From: Ifrita kowaldi
Taxonomy: Eukaryota > Chordata > Aves > Passeriformes > Cinclosomatidae
Assembly (NCBI GenBank): GCA_013398055.1
Contig: VZRS01002741.1
Location: forward strand, 1 to 64,000
Reading direction: 5' to 3'
DNA length: 64,000 bases
The translations under genes and the position numbers were made by a program. Positions within the stretch are counted from its first letter, which is position 1. Each line of letters starts with the position of its first letter. Of the stretch, positions 24,201 to 35,820 are shown one piece after another. The notes under the pieces are model-generated. The model saw only the letters and a list, made by a program, of their open reading frames with translations. It did not search any database and was not told where the DNA came from.

Positions 24201-25336
24201 TAAGCAGTTTGTCCACTTAAATTGAAAACCCAAACCCTTCTTCTAAAAACACTTAAGACAATACCAGGACATTCATTTCCTAGGAGCAGAAATCCCAGCT
24301 GTGCTGCCTTTTGGAATAAAGGTACAGATCATTGCCCATCCTCCTTACTCTTTATCCCTGCTGGTCTATGCTCTTTTCCTGGAGCAGTCAGAGATCCTGG
24401 GCCTCCTGATAATTATAGCCATTCTCAGCAAAATTCATTTTTGCATCATTAGTCAAATCATTTGCATCATCTACGTTACTATTAAAGACCAGTGGCAACC
24501 ACCTAAAATAGATTAATATACTCTTAAAATGCAGAAAGCTGATTCTCATTGAAAAATCAGCTTATTTGGGTAGGATTTTCTTCAATGCATTCGGTGAAAA
24601 CAAAAAAGGACTAATTTAGAAAGTAACTTTTAAGTGCACATGGGCTATAAGGACAAATATAAGCTGCCTAAAATGCAGTCAGAGTTTGAGTCACAACAGG
24701 TTTTCTTTGCTTTTTCTTCTTTTTTTTTTTTTCTTTTTTTTAGTGTATACAAACACAGCAGGCAATCTGGGCACTTGGACTTTCTAGACAGGCAGAAGAA
24801 TGTTGCACAAGTCTAAGTTTAAGTCAATTCAACTTTGCAGTGGATCCCTCTTTCCTTTAAAGAAACACAAAAACAAAACAGAAAACAACACTCCCCCTCC
24901 CCCCATGGTTTCTTTCTTGGAATGGCTGCACCTCTTATAAGATGGCTTCATTTTTGTGATCTATGAAAGGAAAAGGAAATAAAGTGCTTCTTGAGAATAA
25001 ATCAAAATAAATATACATATTTAATGGCAGGAAAAAAAGAGTTCTGAAGGGCTACCACCAGCCAGGTCTTTTCTCAAATGAGTCTTTTCACCCAAAACCT
25101 TTTCAAGAGTAATCTGCACAACTGTTGAAGATGCCAAAATTTGCTTTAGTAGCAGAGTTGAATTCTTCTGTGTCTGCTCCATCACTGGTTTGTAAAATCT
25201 GTGCAAAACACCTTTGCCCAAAGTGCTACTCCTCCCGCACAACAGCATCAAATAAAATACAAAAGGAAGAGAAGAAATAGAAGAAGGGGAAATAAAATAA
25301 TTAAAAAAAAAGAGGAGAAGGAAAAAATCCACCCAG
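21285..25336 (-). other. SLC22A23: SLC22A23 3'UTR (about 4 kb, end inferred)
   Basis: Sequence downstream of the stop codon, with no alternative gene on either strand. On the minus strand AATAAA signals occur at 22460-22470 (two overlapping) and 21301-21306. The distal one is taken as the main end because a long 3'UTR is usual for this gene; the proximal pair could give a shorter isoform. The region has T- and A-rich low-complexity tracts (24716-24742, 25291-25325 and 22585-22620). The boundary needs transcript data. Confidence 0.55.
21301..21306 (-). terminator. SLC22A23: Candidate distal SLC22A23 poly(A) signal AATAAA
   Basis: TTTATT on the plus strand reads AATAAA on the minus strand within ACAGAATAAAATGACG. 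It lies about 4 kb past the stop codon. Confidence 0.5.
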
Positions 25337-25694
25337 TTACATCGACTTCATCCCATTGGCAGTGGTGTTCTCCGAGATCCCGTCACTCACAGCTGCTGAG
25401 TCATGGAGGCCAGAGTAATCCTTGAGTTCAGAGTTTGTCAGGAGCAGGGGCTGCTCCCCCTTCTTGTGCGGCAGGAGGGGCTGCCGGGTGTAATGTTCCC
25501 CGTCCGGGATGTTCTCAGGCAGGTTCTGGTTCTTGCTCTCTGGCAGCAGCAGGATGCAGATGATGCAGATGAGTGTGCAGCAGGCGAAGATGACGTGGTG
25601 GAGGAAGTAGCCTTTCTGGTTGTGGAGCTCCATGATGGGGGCGGTCAGGCGGCCGAAGCCTGCGCTGGCCAGGACCAGCCCCAGCCCGCCTCCC
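25337..25694 (-). CDS. SLC22A23: SLC22A23 last coding exon (helices 11-12 and C-terminal tail)
   Basis: Acceptor TTTGCAG, then one base completing the arginine of TVIR, then GGGLGLVLASAGFGRLTAPI (helix 11). HHVIFACCTLICIICILLLP forms helix 12. A cytoplasmic tail of about 70 residues contains NLPENI, GEHYTRQPLLPHKKGEQPLLL and LKDYSGLHD, and ends NGMKSM before TAA (25337-25339). The tail matches human closely over its first two thirds and diverges before the shared NGMK-M end. Where I recall cysteine after the arginine in human (RCGG), this protein has glycine. The QPLLPHKK and EQPLLL stretches resemble dileucine sorting motifs; that reading is inference. Confidence 0.96.
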
Positions 25695-28600
25695 CTGCAA
25701 ACAGAAGCACGGGGGGGGGAATAATTACACTCAAGTATCATGTCACACCCATCTAACTGCCCCCACATGAGAAGAAGAGAAGCTTCACCATGTGAGTGTG
25801 TAGACAGCACTGTCAAGTACTCCCAGTTCCAAGTATTCCCACATTCAGCGAGGGAAAACCAGACTTTGCTTAGCATGCCACCCTTCTCCACTTAGACAAG
25901 ACACACCAATGAGCAGTAAGTGCAGAAGTCAATTTTGGCTGCCTCTAAAGTATCTGGCACCATTCAGCAGTGGGGGCAGGAGATTAGACTTTACAAGCCA
26001 CTGCCTCGATCTATTATACCAAACACTGAGTGCTGAAATATTTTCTACACAAAACCATGTTGTAGCTGGAACTTCTCAACACACTGATGATATAACAAAA
26101 TGCACGATTTTCAGAAAAAAGAAAAATGTGGAAATAGACCCATCTTCCTCGAGGCACAGAAGTTGCTTGTGAAAGACCAATTCAGTAGTCTCTCTTGATG
26201 CTTGGCTATGCAAGCAAACTCTCTTGCAATTCCTTGTCTTATCAGCATCTCTACAGGCCTTGGTGCAGGCAGGCCTGGCACATCTCACGGTACCAGGTCT
26301 GTCTCTGCTGGGTGACCCCACACAGAAGTGGCACTGCAGGTGTTTCTCTGGGGCAGGCCATGCCCTCCTGCTGTGGCACAACTGAGGTCTTGGGCCAGCG
26401 GTGTCACCCTTAAATGGCTCATTTTAACAAAATCTGTGAGAGTGGCAGCTTGTCCTTCATTTTCCAAAGACCCTGCTGCCTGCAGAGGGAGATCTCCCTG
26501 TAAGTTTAATCACTGGCACCCTGCTTGCCTACCAAGCCTGTGCGGGCAACACGCTTCCTGCACTTCCTCTGGGAGATGCCATCTATTCCCAAACCCTCTG
26601 GAGATCAGAGGGGCTCAGGTGTTCAGTTTCTGGCCCAATGCAGAGCTGTTGTTATCAACAAAAACTGACTCTTGCAGAAGATGACTCGCAGGAGACAAAT
26701 GGACTGCTTCACGTCAAATACTTGGGAAAAATCAGTTTCACTGACTGTTAAGCATACTAGAAATCACTGTACCATAAACCTACAAATGCCAAATTCCCTC
26801 AGCCAACCACCATGTTAGAGCTAATCTTCACTCAATCCTTTCCAAAATCCACTGCTGCTTACTTGATAGCCGAAGGACAGCAAACATAGGTTTCAAAAGA
26901 TGCTCTTGTGACAGTGACTGGATGAAAAATTCACATATGTATGTCCCAGTTCTTCAGACTCAGCAGAGCATCTTTCACAGACAACTGTGACTTCCCCAAA
27001 TGCTGCAAAAGCCCTTATTAAAAACTTGCCAGCTTTCTGATGGCAATTTAGAAACCCAGCTGAATGCAACTATTGTGCAACTGGCCTCCCTGCAACTTCA
27101 TTAATACACTCACATGAGTGATCGACACAACCAGTCCCAAATGCATGGCAAATCTCTCTCCAAGCTGGCTCTGGAGCAACAAAAGCCTGGCTCGTTTACA
27201 TCAGTGATTGCTATGGCCAAATTGTATCTCCACCCCCCTGAGAAGGACCTGAGGTGAGTTTTAAATGCTGCTGTAGAAGGACATCAAGCAAGCTGAAAGA
27301 AAACAGGAAAAGGCAACAACAAAGACGGCTCTGTCATTTATGGGTCAAGTGGCTTCAGATTTGCAGGGGGGAAAAAGTTTTTCCATATGACGTCAGTAAT
27401 TAGAGTAGGCATTGCTTTTTGCAGTGCCATCAAAACCTGGCAGAAGAGGGCTTGAAAGTACATTTTGGTAAGGTCCTAACTACGTTACAGATGTGAAAAT
27501 GTGAAAGGGAAAAAAAGAAGGGGAAACCTGAAAATATTGTCAGGAATTTCTTGCTGTTTCTGTGCACATCAGGAAAACAGCTACAGGGCAAGAGAGGCAG
27601 CACCTTCATGATTCACACTGTTTTTGCAGGTGACAAGGAGCAGCAGGTGGAAAAGAAAAACATTCTGAGTGCTTCGGGGCATTGCTCCTCCTCAGCACGA
27701 GGTCCTCCTCCGTTGCAGGGGCCACCGTCTGTACTTCAAACACTCTCCAGATGCAGAGTGGAGCCTGAAGAGGGAGTGCGAGGGCTGCTGGAACCCGCAC
27801 AGAGCCCCAGTTTTCTCCCTCTGCCCCTCTACCAGGGCTGCTGTGGGGTGCTTTTCCATGGCATGGCCTCATGGATGATCGATCAGGGCCACCTCCCCAG
27901 CCTCTGCTCACCCACTGACAGTGGGGAGGGGTGGTTTGCATGAGGTTTATGGTCTCAATGTGGGCAAAATGCAAAGGGACCTTGGTTCAAAATTTTGTCC
28001 TCAGAAAGGTCCTACTTTTTCATGGGGTAGAATTCCCTTGCTTGCTACCCCAGTGTTTTTCCAGAGAATAGCAAGATATCCTCACTGACATCCTAAGGGA
28101 AGGGCCTTCTCAGCACTCCTCAGGAGAGCAGAGAATTGTTAATCCTGTCTTCGGACAGCCATGACTGCATTGAGCAAATGGGTCAACATATGGCATGGCT
28201 CAGAGTACAAGAGAGCCAGAGAGATGTCCAGGTTAAAGGAGACTTTGGGAGAGCACCTGCTTCAGCCTCCTGTGCTAAAATCAGACCAGATTTTCCAGCT
28301 TTGCCAGTCAGTTCAGCCACTTCTCGAAGTCAATCCCTGAAAACCTCCACAGTTTTCCCTGCCTGTACCTAAGTGACATTTTGTGCACTCAGACCCTAGG
28401 CCAGAGATTCAGTAACACACCAGGATACCCTTGGCCTCATGGAGCAAGGCACCACCTTTGAGAAGCCAGGCCTTGCTGAGGTCTCACTAAACAGCCCTGC
28501 ATCCCACTGTGTTGAGGAACACATTCAGTGCAGGTAGCTGGGTGTGCAAGATGCTGTGTCAGCTGCAGATCGAGCTCTGGGGGGCAGGACCCCCAGGCAA

Positions 28601-31053
28601 GAGGCTGTGAACTGGTGCAGACCCTCTGTGTGAATGTGACTGCTGAGCGGCTCCTGGGTAGTCAGACAGGAAAATTTCCTCAACAACTGGAAATTTGGCT
28701 TGAGGCAGCTATTGATGGGAAAAGACCCTAATTCAGCCATCGCTGCCCACTCTTAATTCCTTTGGCTGTGTGGGCACAAAAGCAGGACACTGAGAGAAAA
28801 AACCAGAACCATCTTCCTCTTTATAGTAACTACGTATGTGGAGGATGAGGATAGGACATGCTGTATTTTATTCAGATGATTCCCATCTAATAGACATGCA
28901 GGCTGTAGTGGTGGGAAGATTACTCCATATGGATTATCAGTGACACTTGGTGCTTTAATTCAGCGTTGGGACAAAGGTCTGTACTGAGGCCCCTGGTATA
29001 AAGAAGGGTAGCTCCTGGTGAAGCCCCGCTGCCTACCGCCAGGAGACTGGGGTGCAGCGTGCAGACCCAAAGGGCCTCTCTGTGACACATGACAGTGTGG
29101 AATGTTCATGTTGCTGGAGCAGGTGGCATCTCTTGGTGATGACGATCACCACCTGGAACTGTTCATCTCAACATCAGAGCAGCAGAGATGGATGGGTGCT
29201 GTGGGTTTGCTATCATGCCACTGTTACTCTGTGTAAAGGCAGTGCTATTTTCTGCCCTCAAGGATGGGGGATTGCAGATAATGGATTTAATCAGGGAAAC
29301 CCCAGAGACAACCCGAGTGCCTCCCTTTTCCTTAAGGCTCCTCGAGATCCAATCAAAAGCATATCGGTATCATAGAATGGTTTGGGTTGGGAGGGACCTG
29401 AAAGATCATCTAATTCCAACCCTCAAAGGGCATTCAGGGTGGCATTTTGGAGAGCAGGTTATGAGGGAATAGTCAGATCCCACCAAAAGACAAGACAGAA
29501 GGCAGCTTAATCACACCTCTGCCTGAGACAGATTTATGCACTGTCCTGACCTATACCTCCTAATTACAACCCTGAGTGGATCTTATCGTGGTGGTAGGAT
29601 GGCAAAGCAGCGTGGAGTGTCATCATTTCTCTAAATAAACAGGGACCCTGAGGCATATCTAGCTGTTGTCACTCGCCTGGTGTTACCCAGCAGAGTCAGG
29701 GGAAGCAGAATTTTGTCTCCCAGCCAGGGTTTTGTCCCCCTCCCTGTAGCAACATAAGTGATTTAAGGGAAAAAAGCTTGCTGAGTTCAGACTGCACATC
29801 TGACCCTACTTGGCAGATTCTCTTCTGGCTGACACGGGCAATTCCTTATCTGTGTGTCTTTCAAACAGAGACAAGGAGAAAATTAAAGAGGCATACAAAC
29901 ACCAAACTGATTGACACACACATGAATAAATAGCTGTTAGTGTTTTGGGCTGCTGTGTAATCTCACTGCTCACACTGCCTTTTGCTGTGGAAATAGTATT
30001 ATCCGTAAAATACATTCACAAATTTAGGTAGCCTGAAAGAAAAGACCATGGAGCAAGGAGACTCTGGCTACTCAGACGACAGTTTTGAAATAATACTTTT
30101 GCAAAGTTACTGAAAAGGCATATAATTTGGAGGGGACAAAAAAAAAAGTATCCTCTTTCCTCCACTCTCTCTCCCTTCCACCCATACGACCTACATTCCT
30201 GGGAAATTCAGTGGAGTCAGAGCAGACTCCTGAATTGCTGTGGCACTGCTGAAAGCATTATCCAGAACACAGAAGCACAACCTCTGTGCTGTGAAAGGTA
30301 ACAGTGCGTGTATAAAATTATACAAACCCCTGACTATACAAAGATGTGTTATGGGAAACCCTCCAACAAAGATAATTTGTCTGATTTCTCCTATTTCCCG
30401 GGATGAAAGTGCTCCCTTTCAGAAAAGCTTTGAGCCTCTGCTAAGATAGATCTGTATGCGAAGAGAAAGACAACCTTATCTGCAATAAAGGCAGAGAGGC
30501 AGGCTTGCAGAGGACCTCTGTGCACCAAAAGCACTTACACCACATGTTTCCACACCTCCCTTCCACCGAAGTACTCCTGCAGCTGACCTGGTTAACCTGC
30601 CCTGTGGAAGCAGGGATCGCTGGCACCTATGTCCTCCTCTGCACATTCATGTAAATTTTCTTTTAATATCAAGCTGCAGACTCACCAGATCACTGCTTGA
30701 ACAAACCCCACAGAGTTAGTGAAGCAATGACAACGTTCAACCACACAAAGTGGTGCAGCTGAGTATTTGAGACCCTACCACGCTGCAATTCATGTGCTGC
30801 CAGGCCTGCTGATCATCACCACGATGGGACGCAAGGTGGAGCCATGGAAAACAAAGCCTCTCTGTACACAGGCAAGCATTTACTTCTGGCAGACTGACTG
30901 CAGCAACTCTAAAAAGCAGCCCCCAAGTTGCTGTGAGGTCTCCAATTAAGTGGGGCTTCCCCTCCCGTACAATGTGTTAAGTTACACAGCCCATTATCAA
31001 TTAAATGAGGATAATTTTGTCCCCATCTTTTGAGGGGGGCTCCAAAGTCTCAC
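25695..31053 (-). other. SLC22A23 intron between the last two coding exons
   Basis: A GT-AG intron of about 5.4 kb. It holds a short CR1 3'-end fragment (29371-29424) and otherwise apparently unique sequence. No nested gene was recognised. Confidence 0.85.
29371..29424 (-). mobile_element. CR1 LINE, 3'-end fragment
   Basis: CATAGAATGGTTTGGGTTGG and the following GAGGGACCTGAAAGATCATCT-ATTCCAACC are the reverse complement of the well-known avian CR1 3' end, which terminates in ATTCTATG. The element is therefore in minus orientation with its 3' end at 29371. Similarity fades by eye after about 29424. It is 5'-truncated, as most CR1 copies are, and has no coding capacity. Confidence 0.9.
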
Positions 31054-31177
31054 CTGATTACTGTGGGTGTGATTTCAGCACAGAAGAACACGCTGAGGCT
31101 TCCAACAGCATGCGAAGAAAACATACCCACAATGGAAAACGCAACAGAGAATTTGTCTTTGACGCTGTCACTCATAC
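31054..31177 (-). CDS. SLC22A23: SLC22A23 coding exon (helix 10, CAEITPTVIR)
   Basis: Acceptor TTGCCAG. GT completes a glycine codon, followed by MSDSVKDKFSVAFSIVGMF and SSHAVGSLSVFFCAEITPTV, ending ATCAG|GTGAGA, with the last two bases starting the arginine codon. The CAEITPTVIR segment corresponds to the SLC22 family motif 'AELYPTxxR' after helix 10. The exon is 124 nt and in phase with both neighbours. Confidence 0.96.
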
Positions 31178-32955
31178 CTGGCAAGAGAAGTGTGTTCATA
31201 AAAAGCAAGAATGAGGTCAAATTTCCAAGAAAGAAAACAAGTAAAGAGGTTTATATTACTCTTCTCCCTTGACAAGAATTTGAGTAATTTTGTAATACTA
31301 ATTTAAAACTGGTTTTATAAAATCCATTCCCCAAGCACCTGAGATACAAACAGACATGAAAAAAAATCATGTCATGTCAAAAAATGGCAGTAATCTCTGA
31401 ATTTTTTATGCCCAGAAAACGTAAAACCCATGAAAAAACAGATCTTTGGGCAGTCTTTTAGGCACCAGCCTCTTCCTTCTCATGTTTGACAGACAAGTGG
31501 AGGCAGGCAATATCCCTCAAGCTGCTGAATGTCTTGTACAGTGGGGCTTGGGCACTGAGGAGGCTTCCAGGACAAGAGAGGAAAGAACTAGAAGTGCTCT
31601 CATCTCTGTGCTAAGCCCCTGCACGTGATCAGTCTGCAAACGCTGTTGTAACTCCCAGCCTGACAGCCTTTGCCTAACAACTCTGGGTGATGCCAAGGAA
31701 GGTGAAGCAGTCCCCTAAGTCAGGGCCGTTTGCTCAATCATTTCATGGCTGGATGGCAGCAAGGTTCCTGGGAGCACACAGTATCTATATCAAGCACTTG
31801 GAGAAACCCCAGTAAACCTTAACAAAGCTCAAGGAAACTGTCTCTGGCCATGATGACTGTACATGTCTTACTTGATCCCCACTTGCCACCTTCTGTGGGC
31901 AGGGGTGGGACATCTGACCAGGGCTGTACAAGCTCATGTGGCCTGTCCTGGCCAGCAAGGAGGCCACATCACTCACAGAGAATATTGCACCGTACAAGGG
32001 GAACACATCCTGCCTGACAAGAGCACTGGGGAAAGGAACTTTGCAGCCAGTGCTCCCCCACCTTTCCACAGCCAAGCCTCAAGACCTGCCTGAAGAAAGA
32101 ACTGCTCATCAGAGTGCAGTCCCAAGCAGGCATACCGTCTGGGTTGGATCCAATGAAAATTAAAATCTGCTTTTGTTCTTGCTGAATATACCGGCTGTCA
32201 GGAGAGCAAAAGGTGTTTGGGAGCTCTTTGGTTACATCTTCTGAAATGGGCTACAGTCTGCTCAGGGGCTAAGCCCTTTCTGCAGTGCACCCCAAGTCTG
32301 GGGGAGAGAGCAAATTCTGCCAGCTGATGAGGAGGTGAGCACAGCACCTTGAAAACCATGGGTCTCTGACCACTCTTGCATAGTGGGTGAGGCTATACCA
32401 CTGACCCCCTCAGGGAGTCATGACTGCTCAGCAGAACAGACCTTGGAAAAGCTGGACAAGACAGGTGCAAATCTGATACACAAAGGTAAATTTTGCTCCC
32501 CTGTAGTTTGCCCCTGCATTGCTCTTACAGTACTTCAGCTTGGGAAAGTATTTTTGAGGTGTTTAAGTCCTCTTATCAAAAGCATCCTTAAAGTGTTTTA
32601 ATCCCCTTTTCTTTTCTGGGGGAAAAAAAAAAATCTGAGATTCCTGAACTGGGAATGCTGCTTCTCAGGAGAAGACTTTCTGAGAAAGCCTTACCCTGTA
32701 CCTCAAACCTTGGGGGAACTCTGCATCCTCTCTTGACATGCAGAGGTGAGCCTCTGTGGAGGGGATGCTACCAAGAGGCTGCACGAGATGAGCAGGCCTG
32801 CCTACGAGTGGGGTCTCAAGGCACTGCACAGAAGTGGGCTTTCCTCCTGCACCCCTCTGTGGCAGCAGCTCTGCTCTGGGTGCTTTGGCCCAGGCCTTTT
32901 GTATCTACCTGGGGGAGTGCTTCCCACATGATGCTGATTTGTCTGTAAACCATAC
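31178..32955 (-). other. SLC22A23 intron
   Basis: GT-AG intron of 1778 bp. No repeat, gene or structured RNA was recognised. Confidence 0.85.
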
Positions 32956-32988
32956 CTGAGTCTGGAAGTTGACTGTATTTTCCAATCA
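32956..32988 (-). CDS. SLC22A23: SLC22A23 33-nt microexon
   Basis: GGATCCAG acceptor, 33 bases, then CTCAG|GTATGG donor. Joined to its neighbours it gives N-L-IGKYSQLPDS-G: the first two bases complete leucine and the last base begins glycine. Human has the equivalent IGKYSQHPDSG, so the exon is conserved. It encodes the loop after helix 9. Being a multiple of three, skipping it would keep the frame. Confidence 0.93.
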
Positions 32989-35587
32989 CTGGATCCAAGG
33001 CCACAGAAGTCAGACAAAGATAAAAAAGAGAAAGGGAGAGAAAACAAGAACGTACTGATTTCATATGTTCATTTATCCAAAAGAAAAGAAAAAAGGTAAA
33101 TCCCACAGGCCACCCTAGTCCCACCCCCCCACTCCCAATTCTTTCCCATGCCAAATCCCAGCCACCAGATAGGACATGCTCTTTCCAGGCACATCTCAGC
33201 TGGAAGACTGCATGATAATGAGACAGTGATAACAAACCAGCAGCAAAGCATATTTAAAAGCCCCAGAATTACCGCTGGGATTAACACAAAGGGCTCTTTG
33301 TTGTTAATGAAAGGGGAGAAGAGAAAATGCCCTCCTGCTCCAGCCCCGAGGGAATGGCCAACGGGAGCTTGGGTTAGAGAGCAAAATCTGGGCATCAGTG
33401 CTGTCACACTGTTGGGAGACCTATTCCTCTCCAAAACCATGAACTGATGGTCCATGTGTCACACTAGCCACCAATCCTGAGCACATGGCAGCACTGGGCA
33501 GCAAAGGGAAGGGCAGCAGCACAAGCTGGGCACAGCTCTGCTGGTCATTTCCCACCAGGATTCTGTGACTTCCCAAAGGTGACACGCCGGAGCTCAGAGG
33601 AAGGCTTAAACATGGTGAGCTTCAAGGTCTGCTGCAGGTTTGTGGCTGGTGGAGAATATACCCCTCTCTCTCACACCACTCTCAAATTCTGATTTCATTT
33701 GCCAATTACACTCAAAAAACATGCAGGGTGCTGTGACGGATTTCATAATAAGCAGGGGCAGTGCTTCTCTCCAAACACTAGCTCTTCTGAGGAAGAGTTG
33801 GGGGGAGACTGGGGGGAGTTGAGCTGCTCTGAAGTTCGAGGATGCCTTTATCTCCTCTTCTCATGAAGAGTAGAGTCAGAAAGGCTGACGAGGGCACTGC
33901 ATTGAGTGCCAATGTAGCACCAAGCACCTAAAGACAAGCCTGATCTTAGTTTTAGCAATTCGGCTCACAAAACCACCTAAACCTATTATAGAAAAGGTTG
34001 TAATGAGTCCTACAGGGTGATCCTTCCCACCCCTGCATCAAATTTTTAATTGAAAAATTGCAACCAGATTTTTGTGGCTCTGGAGCAGACTAAAGGCTCT
34101 GACACACCTTCTCTCAACTAAGCAAGTGTGTGTTTATTACCTCAACAGCCTCAACAAACATCTCCCATCCTTAAAAAAAATTTAAAATGGGCAAATGTAG
34201 AGAGACCCTGATGGACACCACCAGAAGAACATGGAGTTTTGGGGGGGTGCACACTTGCACAGCGCAGATCTGCGTGTGAATGGGCTCAGTCCATCAACAG
34301 ACTGGGAATGAGGTGGGGCCACGGGACTTCTCCCACTCTCAGCTGGGATTCCTGGACATGGTAAATATGTGCTCAAAGGGAATGTAAACACCTGTGCCAA
34401 GCTGGGAGCAAACACACACGATGCTGGAGTTTCCTCCATGTCATGAAAGAGGTTCCCTGTTTGCCTCCTACACTCCCACAAACAGCGTGTTTGGTAAAGG
34501 TTAACTTAGTAAATGCCTCCAGGAAACACAGTCTGTAAATATGGACAATTCCTGTTGGTTCAGAGCTGCCTCCAGCATATGCAGGAATGTGAAAACTTTC
34601 CACCCTCAATGCAAAAAGCTCTTTCTCATTAAGGCCCTCAATTATTTCTAAACTTAGAAATTAAAACCAGGAATAACCAGTGTTCTGGTGTTCGTCTAAC
34701 ATCCAGTTTGTCCAAAGTATGTCTCAACCCTCTTCCCCTTCCTTGGGGTGGGGTTTCATGGGACAGGGATCTATCTAATGATTGGCAACTGTGAGAGTGG
34801 CAAGGCACATCCCACCTTCCCTCTGCTTCAACATCTCTCTGATTCATCAAGTTCAACCTCCTCAACCAATAAAAAATGAAGACAATGAAATAAAATCAAA
34901 AAAGGAAAGGGAATATTTCTATAGAAGTTTTAATACCTGAAGCATCTCAAAAGGGCCAGACAAAAGTTACTGCCTGCAAAGGAAGGGGGGGACACTCTCA
35001 CTTTTGTCAGGAACAACCCGTTTGAAAAGCTGTGTCACCTTCCAAAACCATGTGTATACATTCACATGGACTATACATACTCACTGTGTTAAAAGTAGGG
35101 TCTTTCAGCTGCATAACTCCATGCTGCCTGTATATTACTTATTCATAGTAAGGTGTTAAGGGCTGGCAGAGGACATACACCTACTGCACTAACTTCTGCG
35201 TGATTTAGAGGCCACTTGAGAAGCAGACTCGAGTGGGAAAGTTTTCACTTCCCAATCCCTATCCAGTTTTTTCCTTGGGGGCTATTTCACTAAAATAAAA
35301 TCAAAAGCATTTCTTGTTTCCTTGTTTGTTTTCTCAGCGACAACCCCGGATGCAGCACCAATGCTCAGTAAGCTTCACCATGGGAATCATCCAGAATACA
35401 ATGCCTCTTGCTAATGAGCCTGAGAAACGAGTGTTTGGGGAAACCTTCAAACAAATTCAGCTTCTCAAACTAGGCAGGTGTTTGACAGGACAAATCTGGG
35501 AAAGGCAAAGGAAATGCTAGTATTTCCTGGTGCCTTATTTGCATGTCAAGCTTGCGTGGTCCTGAAAAGCTCTCATCTCCAACTCAC
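32989..35587 (-). other. SLC22A23 intron
   Basis: GT-AG intron of 2599 bp with no recognised element. Antisense and sense frames of up to about 140 codons near 32816-33455 overlap the microexon but are not coding by any signature I know. Confidence 0.85.
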
Positions 35588-35820
35588 AGTTGAGAAGGCC
35601 CAGCTGCAGGAGTGATGCCAGAGCTGTAAGTATCATGAAGAGCAGGAGTCCTCCTCTCCTCCCCAGAAACCCGACCACAGGGCACATGGCCAGGCAGGAT
35701 GCCAGTGCAATCCCAGCCATGGTGTAGTAGTCCGCATAGAAGTTGTGGGTAATCGCCATCTTCGCTTCATGCCCCATCATACTTTTTGCAAAACAGTGGT
35801 GTATGCCATAACCAGTCAGC
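35588..35820 (-). CDS. SLC22A23: SLC22A23 coding exon (helices 7-9)
   Basis: Acceptor ACCCCCAG. One base completes serine, then LTGYGIHHCFAKSMMGHEAK, NFYADYYTMAGIALASCLAM (helix 8), VVGFLGRRGG and LLLFMILTALASLLQLGLLN (helix 9), ending AACT|GTGAGT. GRRGG is the loop 8-9 copy of the facilitator-superfamily charged motif, which in this family member is reduced compared with transport-competent relatives. The exon is 233 nt; both phases match the adjoining exons. Confidence 0.96.
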
